Below are positions 11,225 to 21,550 of a stretch of 64,000 nucleotides of DNA, piece after piece. The notes under the pieces were generated by a model. That model was not told the origin of the DNA. It saw only the letters and a list, made by a program, of their open reading frames with translations, and ran no database searches. This stretch comes from Acanthosepion esculentum (taxonomy: Eukaryota > Mollusca > Cephalopoda > Sepiida > Sepiidae), in assembly GCA_964036315.1 (NCBI GenBank), contig OZ038478.1, positions 146,851,758 to 146,915,757 on the forward strand. Reading direction: 5' to 3'. Position 1 is the first letter of the stretch; every line of letters begins with the position of its first letter. A program made the position numbers and the translations under genes.

Positions 11225-12200
11225 ATTATGAAGACCCACAGAATTGCAGAAAATATACTATTGATAATTACAATAGATTATTTTGTAATCAGTTTTAAAA
11301 ACAAAAGCGATCAAAGAATATATGCGCGCGAAGAGGGAAGGAATAAAGAAATTTTGTTCTGGGCATTCAGTGAACTAATGCTGATAAAGATTACGCACGA
11401 GGTAATACTAGTGTTTAATTTGCAAAACAATTTATAATATCAAAAAACAAGTAACTTACCAGTAATTAATATATATGAAGTTTGGCTCCTAAAAAACTGG
11501 AAAAAGAATATTCTCTCATATGATATATATAGGCATTACTAATATACACATTTTCATAAAATCCATTATGTGGTAATCAGTAATAGAAACAACAGCGATC
11601 ATGGAATTTGTGAACGAAGAAGGGAGCAAAAGTTATTGTGCTGGGCATTCTGTGAACTAACAACCAAAAACATTCTATAATTGCCAAAGAAATGTGTTGC
11701 ATACAAGATTTAGAAGGATAAAAAGATAAGGATTTTGCATACGGTGATGTTAGTTTTTAATTGGCAGAACAATTTATAATACCAAAAACCAGTAACTTAC
11801 CAGTAATTGATATATATGAAGTTTGTCTGCTACAAAACCGGAAACAAAATATTCACCCTTATAATATATATAGGCGTTACTCATATACACTTTTCAATAA
11901 AATCGATTATGTGGTAATCAGTAATAAAAACAACAACAATCAAAGAATTTGTGAGCGAAGAAGGAATCGATAGAGAAATGTTGTTCTGGGCATTCAGTGA
12001 ACTATCAACAAAAAATAATCTATAATTGCTAAAGGAAAATGTGTTTGTATACAATATTCAGAAGAAAAAAATATATGGATTTTACTTGAGGTTAGTGTGT
12101 AATTTGCACAACAATTTGTAATACTTAAAAAATATCAGTAACTTACCAGTAATTGATATACATGTCGTTTGTCTACCAGAAAGCTGGAGAAAAACATTCA
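11225..12200 (-). repeat. Tandem ~343-bp direct repeats at a PLE end
   Basis: The landmark 'gtaacttaccagtaatt' occurs at 11,451, 11,792 and 12,138, so the periods are 341 and 346 bp. A partial fourth unit lies before 11,440, marked by 'gttctgggcattcagtgaac', which recurs in each unit. The array lies directly 3' of the minus-strand GIY-YIG region at 12,200-12,700. PLEs commonly carry tandem terminal 'pseudo-LTR' copies, so this is the likely meaning. The order shown is inferred from coding direction. Confidence 0.65.
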
Positions 12201-12700
12201 TTCTTATATATAGGCCTTCCTCATGAACAAGTTTCTTGCGGGTAAAAGAATGCAGAAGGGAAAGATTATGTGATATAAGATTTTGTTTAATGGCCCTAGA
12301 ATTATTTAAATGCATAGTTAGTCGTCTGGAGAGGCGGGTGGTTGTAAATCCAATATATGTATGTGGATTAGAAGAGCATTCTTCCAAAGGACAACTAAAC
12401 TCAACTAATTAGTTCTATCAACCACAAAAGCAACAGAATGATGATTGCTCATTACCAGGTTAGAGGTTTTAAATATACTAAGTTTTAAGGCTTTGTTAGA
12501 TTCAACAGGGAACATATTATGGTGTATTATAGACTTAAGGGCCTTTTCATCCATACTGTATTTTCTGTGCATTTGTCTGCTGTAAAAAAGGTTAATTGAG
12601 GATAATTTTATTAAACAACATCTTATGTCACATACTGTTTCCCTTCTGCATTCTGACATTCGTAAAATGTTTATAGACAATACTAAAATGGTTGATCAAC
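12200..12700 (-). pseudogene. Penelope-like element, GIY-YIG region
   Basis: Two adjoining minus-strand frames make up this region. 12,405-12,680 reads 'IHHNMFPVESNKALKLSIF' and 'KTSNLVMSNHHSVAFVVDRT', the segment between RT and the nuclease in PLEs. The next frame, from 12,387 downward, reads 'MEECSSNPHTYIGFTTTRLS', then 'RRLTMHLNNSRAIKQ'. It contains the Y-I-G core and the R-R-L..H-L helix of the PLE GIY-YIG domain, and it ends with 'TRKKLVHEEGLYI'. One frame change separates the two. The RT itself is missing. The frame runs into the tandem ~343-bp repeats. Confidence 0.7.
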
Positions 12701-13020
12701 ATACAGACATTAGACGCCTTAATATTTCAGAGGCAGTACATATTAAAAGAAAAGCAATATTTTTAGGAATACCTTTCCACAACATCACCCACGTGACGCC
12801 GACGTGATCGTATTGCAAAAAGGAACGCTGATCTTAAAATTCAGTTATATTGTTTGATTATTCTTATATCTATCGTCTTTTTATGTTGACTTAAATATCG
12901 TTATGTAAAAAATCAACAATTCCCACTCGCAGAGAGTACTGCTGCCATATATGGCCCCGGGCCCCCTTCTGTTTGTCTCTGGATTCTTGATAGGATATGC
13001 AATGTAATACATGTAGGATT
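12701..13020. other. No recognisable feature
   Basis: No motif was identified. The upstream PLE may extend slightly into it. Confidence 0.45.
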
Positions 13021-13251
13021 ATTTCCTAAATACACACTATACACATATATATATATATACACATACACTCATACATACACACATACATACAGACATATAT
13101 ATATACATGTATATATATATACTTATATACACAGTTATATGTTTATATATATATATATATATATTCACAAATATATGTACATATATATACCAATACATAT
13201 AGAATAGATGTAATCATAAAGTGCTCCAGCACAGGTACAATCTTCAGTTAC

Positions 13252-13334
<83 letters not shown>

Positions 13335-13619
13335 CATATATGTGCAAATATATACATATGCAAATATATATATATGCATATATATGCAAATACATATATA
13401 TATATATATACGCATCTATATGCAAAAATGTATATATGTATATACACATATATATATATATATGGAAATATATATATACAAATATATACATGTAAATATA
13501 TATATATATACAAATATATACATATATATATACAAATACTTATATGTATGTTGAATTATGATTATTACTGTGTAGAAAAAAGCATATTTTATATATATAC
13601 ATATACAAATATATATATG

Positions 13620-13663
<44 letters not shown>

Positions 13664-13766
13664 TATATATATATATATACATTTATATATATATATGTAT
13701 ATATATATGTATATATAAATACATATATATATGTATATATATATGTATTTATATATACATATATAA

Positions 13767-13833
<67 letters not shown>

Positions 13834-13840
13834 CATATAA
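13021..13840. repeat. Complex (TA)n/(TACA)n microsatellite block
   Basis: About 820 bp consist almost wholly of TA, TATACA, TATGTA and AAATATA variants. The long Tyr-Ile open frames on both strands (up to 165 codons) are products of this composition and are not genes. Confidence 0.95.
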
Positions 13841-13890
13841 AATGTCATTTGCACCTCTCTGTCAAACAGGGTTTGTTTGGCCTACGATCA
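13841..13890 (+). repeat. Isolated copy of the 61-bp satellite monomer
   Basis: 'aatgtcatttgcacctctct' followed by 'gtcaaacagg' and 'tttggcctacgatca' aligns with the satellite monomer of the 46-64 kb array over 50 positions, with 7 differences by hand count and no gap. It sits alone at the right edge of the microsatellite block, over 32 kb from the array and in the same orientation. Confidence 0.8.
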
Positions 13891-14230
13891 GAGACAGATA
13901 GGAAATGGGAGGAGGAGGTAAGGTTCCTTTCCAAGAACTGGCCCTGACTTATCTGGTCATAAAAAATATATCTCACAATCTGCATATTCAAGAAATAAGG
14001 AGGTTATCAAGATTCATATGTTTCTTCGCAAATACACAATGTACTAAACACATGCCTATAAAATCTGAAGTGATCTTACAACTATTGGGCTAACGTAACA
14101 GCCTCTCACCAAAAAAATGAAAAAGGATCGCTTGCGATTTTTTTCAGCACAATAGGGAATGGGATTTACTTGAAAAATAAAGATTTGCTCACCTCTGTTT
14201 TCCCTTTTTTATCAAGAGTATATTTTTTAT
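13891..14230. other. No firm feature
   Basis: This may contain the 3' untranslated region or LTR of the minus-strand gypsy relic to its right. I could not find LTR ends. Confidence 0.4.
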
Positions 14231-14234
14231 CACG

Positions 14235-14654
14235 TTAGCACCGCAATAAAGCGTCCGCACATACGTTGTCGGTGCCTCGAATATGTCGAATATGTAGATT
14301 ATATTCTTGCAAAATTAGACTCCAATTTAATAGTCTTCTATTCTTACTTTTCATCCGATGCAGGAATGTGGTAGGGTTATGGTCAGTGTGTACTGTTGTT
14401 GGATGGCAGGACGAAGACACGTATACATAAAAATGATGCAGGTTTAAGACAAGGGCTAGAGTCTCTTTCTTCATATTTGAATAATTTCGCTGGCACGAAT
14501 TAAATTTCCGCGAGAAATAGCTGACATGGTGTTCGGTGTTATTAGAATCGACTTGAAGTAGAACGGAGCCCATTCCAACATCACTGGCATCGACCGCCAG
14601 GCTAAAAGGTTGAGAAAAATCTGGGGCCTTCAGAATAGGGTCAGAACATAGCAA
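14235..14654 (-). pseudogene. RNase H domain of gypsy relic
   Basis: RNase H removes the RNA strand during reverse transcription. The 139-codon frame holds 'PFSLAVDASDVGMGSVLLQ' (catalytic Asp), 'NYSNMKKETLALVLNLHHF' (catalytic Glu), 'TVHTDHNPTTFL' (catalytic Asp) and 'IRHIRGTDNVCADALLRC', whose last motif is normally N-x-x-A-D-A-L-S-R. This is the most intact part of the element. It is followed by a stop and no integrase, which fits the unusual domain order. Confidence 0.88.
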
Positions 14655-14672
14655 AGACTTAATCTGTTCGAA

Positions 14673-15071
14673 TTATCTCTGACAGGAGGATGTCCAAACA
14701 AATTTGGCTTTCTTTGATAACAGCTGGTTGAGCGGTGAGGCTACATCAGAAAAATTCCTGCAGAATTTCCGATAGTATCCGACCATTCCAAGGAACCGCC
14801 TTAGGCTGCTGATATTCTGTGGGGCAGGGATGTCTTGAACCTTAGCGTCAATGAGGGAGGTTTTGCCATATCCTACTGTATGACCCAAGTATGTCAATTC
14901 GGCCATTCCAAACTCACTCTTCGACAGGTGGATAGTAAGATTCGCTTGTCGGAGCCTATCGAAAACGTTCTGTAATGTTGTAATGTGGTCAGCCCAGTTC
15001 GTGTTGTAGATTACTATGTCATCGATATACGTCGCGACATTAGGTAGGTCTCGCATACAGTAATTCATCAT
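14673..15071 (-). pseudogene. RT palm (YIDD) and thumb of gypsy relic
   Basis: The frame opens 'MMNYCMRDLPNVATYIDDIV', with both catalytic Asp residues present (near 15,018-15,023). It continues 'LSKSEFGMAELTYLGHTVG' (the K.E.F....YLGH motif) and 'RFLGMVGYYRKFCRNFSDVA', the R-x-F-L-G-x-x-x-Y-Y-R motif. Just upstream, 'ATFQRMM' matches the segment before the YxDD box. Because the preceding domain block ends in 'GTRRM', about 80 residues of RT, including motif A, appear to be missing. Confidence 0.85.
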
Positions 15072-15086
15072 CCGTTGGAACGTGGC

Positions 15087-15752
15087 CTAAGAATTTTTCA
15101 TACGCCTCGTGCCATCAGGTTTCTTGACCAGTACACATGGAGATGACCAGCTACTCTGGCTGGTTTCGATTATCCCATGGTGAAGCATGTACTCCAATTC
15201 TCGCCGTATTGTTTCCGCCTTTTGCGGGTTGACACGGTGTGGAGGTTGCTTAACGGGTTTGGCATTTCCCACATCTACAACGTGTTGAGCAATATCAGTC
15301 CGTCTAGGTACGTCTGGGAATAAGTCGTGGAAGTTTCGGATGAGATGGGTTAATTCCTTCTTTTCGTCGTGGGTTAAGTGATTTAACTTAGACGAAATAT
15401 TTGATAGTATTTCTAGATTCGGTAACCTCAGGGAATGATCCGTTTTCTTCAGGACTTCTGGGTCTACGTCTGCATGACTGGAGGCATAGAGGGATCCATC
15501 TCCGGCTAGGACGGGGCTTGGTTTCTCTCTCTCGTAATATGGTTTGAGCATATTAATGTGGCACATTTGTGTTCCTTTCCTTTGGTCTGGAGTGTTCACA
15601 ATGTAGTTGAGGTCGCTAACCTTCCGAGAAATTTCGGAAGGACCGTGAAATCGAGCCTTCAGTGGGTGACCAGACAACGGTAACAGCACCAGTACTTTGT
15701 CTCCGACATCGAAACTTCTTCGAATGGCATTTCGATCGTACTGTCTCTTCAT
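15087..15752 (-). pseudogene. Integrase C-terminus fused in frame to RT start
   Basis: One open frame of 221 codons. Residues 1-80 contain 'MKRQYDRNAIRRSFDVGDKV', 'KARFHGPSEISRKVSDLNYI' and 'CHINMLKPYYER', the barrel-like GPY/F-type end of gypsy integrase. Residues 115-221 contain 'HLIRNFHDLFPDVP', 'DVGNAKPVKQPPHRVNPQK' and 'HGIIETSQSSWSSPCVLVKK', followed by 'PDGTRR'. This is the beginning of gypsy RT (usual W-S-S-P-V-V-V-K-K-D-G). The absence of a stop or LTR between the domains shows that integrase is encoded upstream of RT. After 'GTRRM' the frame jumps to 'KNS', so the RT palm with motif A is deleted. Confidence 0.85.
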
Positions 15753-16360
15753 CTTGTTCTAGGCTGTTTTAAGTTGCTCTCGTGCCAATTCATACGCCTC
15801 GTGCGATCGGGTTCGAAAACGGGATACATATTCTAAAATCGGTTCGTTTGTGGGGGTTTCTTGTAACTATCTTCCCTTTAACATAGACAAAGGTCCCCGC
15901 ACTGTGTGTCCGAATAATAAATCGAACGGGCTGAATCACAGTGATTCTTGTGGCGCGTCTCTCGCGGCAAATATCAAGAACGGGATATCCTCGTCCCAAT
16001 CTTTCTGATGATCGAGCAGTATGTCCGGATCATCGTTTTTAGAGTAGAGTGAAATCGCTCTAGAGCTCCTTGGGATTGGGGATGATATGCACTTGACGTG
16101 GTTGTCTTTATGCCTAGAGATTTCATAGCCTGCCGGAATATTTGGGACATGAAGTTCGAAACTTGGTCAGATTTTACGACCTTAGGTAATCCGACCATAG
16201 AGAAGAAATTAGTCAGTGACTTAGTAATCTTTCAGGCGGAAATGCTTCTCAGAGGGATTGCTTCAGGAAACTGGGTTGAGGCACACATGATAGTCAGTAA
16301 ATATTGGTTTCCGTGCTTGGTTTTGGGGATGGGACCAACAAAATCGATATAACTTTCATA
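15753..16360 (-). pseudogene. Integrase catalytic core of gypsy relic
   Basis: Integrase joins element ends to target DNA. The core begins 'YIDFVGPIPKTKHGNQYLL' (about 16,350 downward) with the first catalytic Asp. After a stop near 16,235 it continues 'MVGLPKVVKSDQVSNF' (second Asp near 16,168) and 'AYHPQSQGALERFHSTLK' (Glu near 16,060). The count between this Asp and Glu is 35 residues, the classical D-X35-E spacing. A frame change follows, and 'AAREAP', 'CFSPFDLLFGHTVRGPLSML' and 'EYVSRFR' are readable down to 15,760. Confidence 0.82.
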
Positions 16361-16655
16361 GTCAGACTATCAACCACTCCGATGACTGTAGTTCCACATA
16401 CTATATCAGAGTCAAGGGAGATTCGGTGAAGCGGGACGCTAACAAAACCACTTCCTACCCCTTGTATAACTAATCGTTCGCTCGTGGCTGTCTCTGATCC
16501 GCGTGGCATGTCTTGTTTGACTATCAGAGATTGGGTCGCTCCTGTGTCTCTTAGGATTTTGATTTTAAACCTCTTCGTGGGGTCATCCACCGGACATACG
16601 GAGCCGTTCGACACAAATGGTTTGTATTCCTCTCTGATTTGACCATTGATCTTCC
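16294..16655 (-). pseudogene. Retroviral-type aspartic protease of gypsy relic
   Basis: The protease cleaves the polyprotein. The frame contains 'FKIKILRDTGATQSLIV', the catalytic D-T-G-A motif at about 16,534-16,548, and later 'VPLHRISLDSDIVCGTTVIG' and 'VVDSLTMK', which match the second half of the protease fold. The expected flap-side ending with LLG.D is gone. Instead the sequence passes within a few codons to the integrase motif 'YIDFVGPIPK', so the linker and the integrase zinc finger have been deleted. The first residues of the frame, before about 16,655, belong to the adjoining PLE fragment. Confidence 0.75.
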
Positions 16656-17190
16656 TACTGAGATCCTTGTGCGACGATATAATTGCTATTAGGACTATAA
16701 ATGAATCCATCGTCTCTATATAGACCTACTTGCTTCGGATCTACGATTGTACTAAATATCTCAAGAATATATAGACACACAAAGTCAGCAACCTCAGCCG
16801 AATCACAGGCTCCCATGGGGACGTCGAAATCATTACTCTTGCATTTAATCTAGGTGGAATTGTTAAATGCCTAAACTGATTTCTTGGCAGTAAATATAAC
16901 ATTAATTTTATCATCAGTTACATCCATGTAGTCTTTTGTAAAGTTTATGCAGTGAACAAATAAATTTCTTGATATAGATGAATAAAAATCAATAATATCA
17001 AGTTTAATGAAGGGGGCTTGTTTTTTACCACTCATATTATGGAACCATTTAATTGTATCAGAATTCTTTCAAAGATTGGCCCCGGTAGTGATCACAGGTC
17101 TATCAGTAATTTTTTAAGTAATATTTTTTGAGATTAAGCCTAGCTCTGATTTAGTAGCCTGAGTCTTATTCAAGAAATTAGATTTAGGAT
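16656..17190 (-). pseudogene. Penelope-like RT fragment (YRDD type)
   Basis: Minus-strand frames read 'ATKSELGLISKNI' (near 17,130), 'DTIKWFHNMSGKKQAPFIKL', 'DIIDFYSSISRNLF' (RT motif A, D-I-x-x-F-Y-P-S-I), 'DFDVPMGACDSAEVADFVCL' (the D-V-x-M-G-S-x-D-G-A-E motif) and 'GLYRDDG', the catalytic box. I recognise this as the RT found with the zinc-finger GIY-YIG domain seen at 5905-6541. One stop interrupts it near 16,870. It runs straight into the gypsy protease at about 16,655, so the two relics are joined. Confidence 0.68.
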
Positions 17191-18510
17191 ATTTGAACAA
17201 AATATAGGCATCTTTTGTTTGGATTTCCCCCATCATAATTCCTATTGTGTGAAATATGTTGCTATGTTTAATTAAAACATTGAGCTCTATGTGTGAATCA
17301 GTTTTAATATTTAATATTGTATTAATAAGATTCCCTTGGATTATATACCAACGGATTTTCACACACACATACACACACACACACTGACACATAAATATTA
17401 TATATATTAGCTGATTCGGCGTCAGAGAAATAATTGAACTATTCGGCATAGTCGTTTCGGCGCCAATGTCTATGACCAGGGGCAACCTCAAAAAAGTATA
17501 AAAACTATTCTCTCGTTTTCATTTCAGTTTTATTTTCCTTTTCCGTAATACTTGATGTAACCTTGAGATTGGATGAGGCAGATTTGCCAGCCTCTCATCG
17601 CTTTGACCTTAGTTTAAAGGAAACGGTTTCTCGTGCTCTCCACTATTGTCTTCAGGTGCGCCCTTTCTGAGATTATATCGGCAAGTTGACGGCTCGTATC
17701 ACTCCCGATCAACTAGTCTCCCAGCATTTTCATTTTATATGATCCATGTCGAGATTCCCAATCTCCCTATTTTGTTTTTATCCCCTGTTTTCATCTCGGC
17801 TGGGTCAATTTTGATTTTTGTCCATTCTGTCAATTATTTTTCCCTCCCCATTCCATTAGCGAGTGTGCTTCTTGATTCTGTCTATCGATGGAATACAGCG
17901 GCCACTCTTATTATTTTGAGGGGTGGGTGTGTCCTACTAACATTTGTTTACTTTTACTATTATCATTGTGTTATATTTTTAGTTTGGCTTCTGGGTTCAC
18001 ACCCCGCCACCATAATTTCATGTATCATGATTTTTTTATATATTTTTGGACATTATAATCTTTGAAATTTTTATGTCATTAGGTGTTTAGTTGGTCCCCT
18101 GTGAATATGTGGTATTGTGTTATGTGCAGGATTGAGAGGTGATGGATGTGTTCTTGTGGTGAATGAGTAAATTGTAATGAATGAATGGGCCGTGAGTCGG
18201 ATTAACTACGACTAGGATAGCTAATGAAGCCATTGCCCTGCTTTTTTCATCACCTTCGGACGTGTGCTACAATTTTGTAAAAATTACAAAATAAATACCC
18301 GAACTCTTTCACCATCCTGAGTTGTGCTCATTCATTCTTACATTTAAAGGCATTAGAAAGAATGTCAAGTCCGGACAGCCCACTCTGTAAACAGAAGGAA
18401 TGTCTTTTGGTCCTTGACCTCAATTCAATTCTGATTATTCCACCTTTAATAGATTACATTTCTTTGATATTTTATATTGTAACATTTATTCCTTCAATTC
18501 TAGCTCTGTT
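17191..18510. other. Unassigned region
   Basis: It contains a short CA tract (17,362-17,385) and a 139-codon hydrophobic frame at 17,646-18,065 with no recognisable motif. I do not accept that frame as a gene. The stretch 18,180-18,340, ending with an AATAAA-like 'aaaataaatacccg', could be part of an LTR, but no paired end was found. Confidence 0.4.
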
Positions 18511-18530
18511 AAGGGCGAAACCGGTCGGCT
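18511..18530 (+). repeat. Conserved 20-bp motif, copy 1
   Basis: 'gggcgaaaccggtcggctgg' lies here and occurs identically at 27,633-27,652. Both are followed by a T-rich tract and, about 70-90 bp later, by 'gtaccccaaa', so they mark two copies of one repeat's 3' end. Confidence 0.7.
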
Positions 18531-18618
18531 GGTTCTTTTCTTTTTTAAAACATGACGTGTAAAATTGGTCTTACCATTTTTAATTCAACAATAAATGTCT
18601 GTACCCCAAACAAAATTA

Positions 18619-18620
<2 letters not shown>

Positions 18621-18699
<79 letters not shown>
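18621..18699. repeat. (AT)n microsatellite
   Basis: About 39 AT dinucleotides. Confidence 0.97.
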
Positions 18700-18701
<2 letters not shown>

Positions 18702-19339
18702 CAAGTTTAGGATTGGTATATACGGAGTAAAATCCAATAACCAACAATTACTATTCTTTAAAGAGTGCTCAATACAGAGTAGAGCAGATATATATTATTT
18801 ATTTGAATATTACAAGATAAATATGTTATAAAATCACGACAAAAGTAGCCATTTTGTTTCAACACTTCTAGTGTCTTATCAAGTGACGATGTAGAATATA
18901 GAATAAATGGTTTTAAAAGTTTCAAATTAATCAACGATCCTTAGCTAGGAGTAAACGCTGTTACATAAGCTAGAGTGACCAATCAAAATACAAGTATAGG
19001 GTGATTCGAAAAATTTGACAACTAAGCAAGGTTATCATAGATATTAAAAGATTTATAAAATTTGAAATTAAAATTAAAAGTAAAAAATTAAAATTACCTA
19101 TTTAGAAATTTAAATCAAATCTCTATTAAGTTTTAAATTGTAGAATTACCAAGGAGAAAAAATATAAAAATATAAAGATAAAAATAAAAGATATATATGC
19201 TATTTAATTTGTATTTTCATTGAAATTATGTTGAAAGGGATGTTCAGAATCCCAGACAGAAATGTATACACTTTAGTTTCATTTCAGCATGTTAGTCGCC
19301 TCTCACGCGAAATCATTCGAACACACGCATGTTAAGCGC
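18700..19339. other. No recognisable feature
   Basis: AT-rich. It includes 'gtgctcaatacagag', weakly like the start of repeat R1, and a poly(A)-rich tract at 19,050-19,190. Confidence 0.45.
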
Positions 19340-20240
19340 TCAGACGTATTTAGATATATACACACACATACAAAAAATCAAACCACACATAGGCAAATGC
19401 ACTTTACTTACACATACACATCAATACACACAGGCACATACATCTACATTCAATATGATCTAGACGGTCAGATGTCAAAGCTATTCGTGGCTTAATATGT
19501 TATTAAACGAATTTTAACTTGAAATATAACTAAACCGGTCAAATATACATAGATAAAATTTAAACAAATAAATATATATAAATATATATATATACATATA
19601 TACATATATATATATATATACATTTTTAAAAACATATAGTTTTCGACACATTACAGACAAAAGTAAATAACCACCTCCATATATAATTGTATACTCACAC
19701 ATACGCATACAGATTAACACATGCATTCGCATATACACATATATGCGTAATAGGTACGCATATACAGACATACGCACATAAACATACATATAGATAAGCA
19801 CATATAAATATATTGACCCATACGTCGACGCAGAAAAGTAAATAAAGCAAGTGAAGAAATATATACATAAAGATGCAACTATATACAAGTACACACATAC
19901 ATACATACACATACACATACATATCTAGATGTACATACATACGCACGTATACTTATATGCATATAAACTAAATATATACACAGACATTTACAAATACAAG
20001 TATAAATATGAAAAATTAAACAAACGTAAATTAAAACGATATGAATATAAAAATGCATATACACATCCGCTTGCACATATATATACACACATACATACGC
20101 AACTATACATACATATACACACATACATACATATACATACACACATATATATCTACACACATACATATACATACACATACATACATACACACATACATAC
20201 AAATATATATACGTACATACATACATACATATATATATGT
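19340..20240. repeat. (CA)n/(TACA)n low-complexity block
   Basis: Mostly CACATA, TACATA and TATA variants with short unique islands. Long Tyr/Ile/His/Thr open frames on both strands follow from composition and are not genes. Confidence 0.9.
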
Positions 20241-20274
20241 GCAATAAAATCGAACTTGCTAACCAGACGCTCAT

Positions 20275-20350
20275 TCGTAACTAAATTGGTATAGCACGTC
20301 GGGCTATATGACGGTTCCGTGTAGGATACAGCTTCGATTCCTGTCGGAGG
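20275..20350 (+). mobile_element. tRNA-like SINE head
   Basis: 'aattggtatagcacgtcggg' (A-box-like) is followed 30-40 bp later by 'gcttcgattcctgtcgg' (B-box-like). The layout suits a tRNA-derived SINE. A functional tRNA fold is not convincing. Confidence 0.4.
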
Positions 20351-20479
20351 ACGCTTATTTTCTATGAAATGTTGTTAATTCTGTTTATTATAAAAAGAGA
20401 ATGTACTTAAATGTTTGTGTATGCATAAAATACGTGTACAATAAAATATATTAAATTAATTGTCGGACTTAGTACATTT

Positions 20480-20700
20480 CGTAGTATATATATATATATT
20501 AGTTTTAATACTTCAAGTCCACTCATGTCCACATTCACAGTTTCGAAAGATATTAGTCGAAAATATATCAGTGCTTAATAAAAATAATATACAAAAACTT
20601 AAAATTCTGGAAGATATAAGAGAAATGTGGCCAATGATAAATATATTCAACTACGAGTATAGCAAGAAAGTTCTTTGATGTTTGTTGCATCAAAGTGTTA
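20480..20700 (+). pseudogene. Possible PLE GIY-YIG C-terminal end
   Basis: The frame reads 'CPHSQFRKILVENISVLNKN' and 'NIQKLKILEDIREMWPMINI'. This resembles the end of PLE GIY-YIG proteins (I-L-N..N-N..K-L-K-I-x-E-A..I...P-x-I-N). The structured motif at 20,838 follows about 140 bp later, as would be expected in a PLE 3' region. The nuclease core itself is absent. Confidence 0.45.
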
Positions 20701-20837
20701 TATAAAAAATACAAAATTAAAATAACACAGTTAAAGAGTTTTTAAAAAAAGCAAATAAGTTTCCTCCCTTGTATAGAGGTAAAACATATTTTGAATTTAC
20801 GGTATTAACACATAACACATCCATAGATAACCAACCC

Positions 20838-20873
20838 CTGAAGATGGTCTCCGATGGGATAAAAAGTACTTGG
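20838..20873 (+). ncRNA. Degenerate hammerhead-like motif, copy 2
   Basis: 'cctgaagatggtctccgatg' followed by 'ggataaaaagtac' keeps CUGAAGA and an approximate stem but has lost a clear GAAA. It lies downstream of a possible PLE coding end. Confidence 0.3.
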
Positions 20874-21207
20874 GAAAATATAAATTATTTGAAAGAAAAT
20901 TTTGGAATTATCCTTAATCAATGTTTTCAGTTTCCTCTCTGACCACTGTCAGGTGAACATCGTTGGGGGAATCGTCCCAATTCCTAATGCACTGCCTACC
21001 GAAATGAAGAAGACATCAAAGTCTGTCGACTAGAGAACGTAAGTACTGCAATGATACTGAATCGACCAAGGAAACACCTGTAAGAGATGTTGCGGACCCT
21101 CGACCATTTCGGAAAGAAAAGGAACCCAGGAAAACTGACGGCCAACAAAAATATTGTTTTAGCATAAGAACTCTCGCTTTGGCGAATTGGAACTCTTTGT
21201 GCAGATA
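20874..21207. other. No recognisable feature
   Basis: No motif was identified between the PLE tail and the LINE 3' end. Confidence 0.5.
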
Positions 21208-21550
21208 TCAATTCGTCTTTTTTTTAAGCGTATCACCCCAAGCAAGGCTGGAGGCCACTATCACGCAAGGGGTTATAGAAGGGTTGGAGATAGGAATGAA
21301 AGGTGAAAGGATGTGGAGAAGGTAAGTGGATAGATCAAGGCAACTGGAGATGTCGATTGACGTTACACTTAAATAGTTGGAGATTGTATTTGTCAGACAT
21401 GAAGCTATTGGAGTAGAAGAGACGTCTACATCTAACAGTTTCAACGGTGAAGGGGTGAGAACGGGATGCCGGCCTCGTAGGACGTTTAAATTCATGAGGC
21501 CTAGGGACAAGAGAAAGCAGCTCTTCGGAGCAATTACCGTGAAAGTATTT

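Larger units (their letters stand above)
14235..16655 (-). mobile_element. Ty3/gypsy relic with protease-integrase-RT-RNase H order
   Basis: Read on the minus strand, the domains come in the order protease, integrase core, integrase C-terminus, RT and RNase H. The residues are of Ty3/gypsy type (YIDD box, D-X35-E integrase, gypsy RNase H), but integrase precedes RT, as in Ty1/copia. The decisive part is the single open frame 15,087-15,752, which carries the integrase tail followed by the RT start. Gmr1-type gypsy elements are the known group with this order. The copy has stops, frameshifts and internal deletions. Gag and LTRs are not found. The left neighbour on the coding strand is a PLE RT fragment. 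Confidence 0.8.

Noticed and set aside
13165..13854. Long Tyr/Ile open frames (up to 165 codons) on both strands
   Set aside because: They follow from TA and TATACA repeats.
17646..18065. 139-codon hydrophobic open frame
   Set aside because: T-rich sequence gives Phe/Leu/Ile codons. No motif or neighbour supports a gene.
19514..20294. Open frames of 121-134 codons rich in Tyr, Ile, Val and Cys
   Set aside because: Composition artefacts of CA/TACA repeats.
20275..20350. Functional tRNA gene
   Set aside because: Box-like segments are present, but a closed cloverleaf with acceptor and anticodon stems could not be drawn. A SINE head is more likely.
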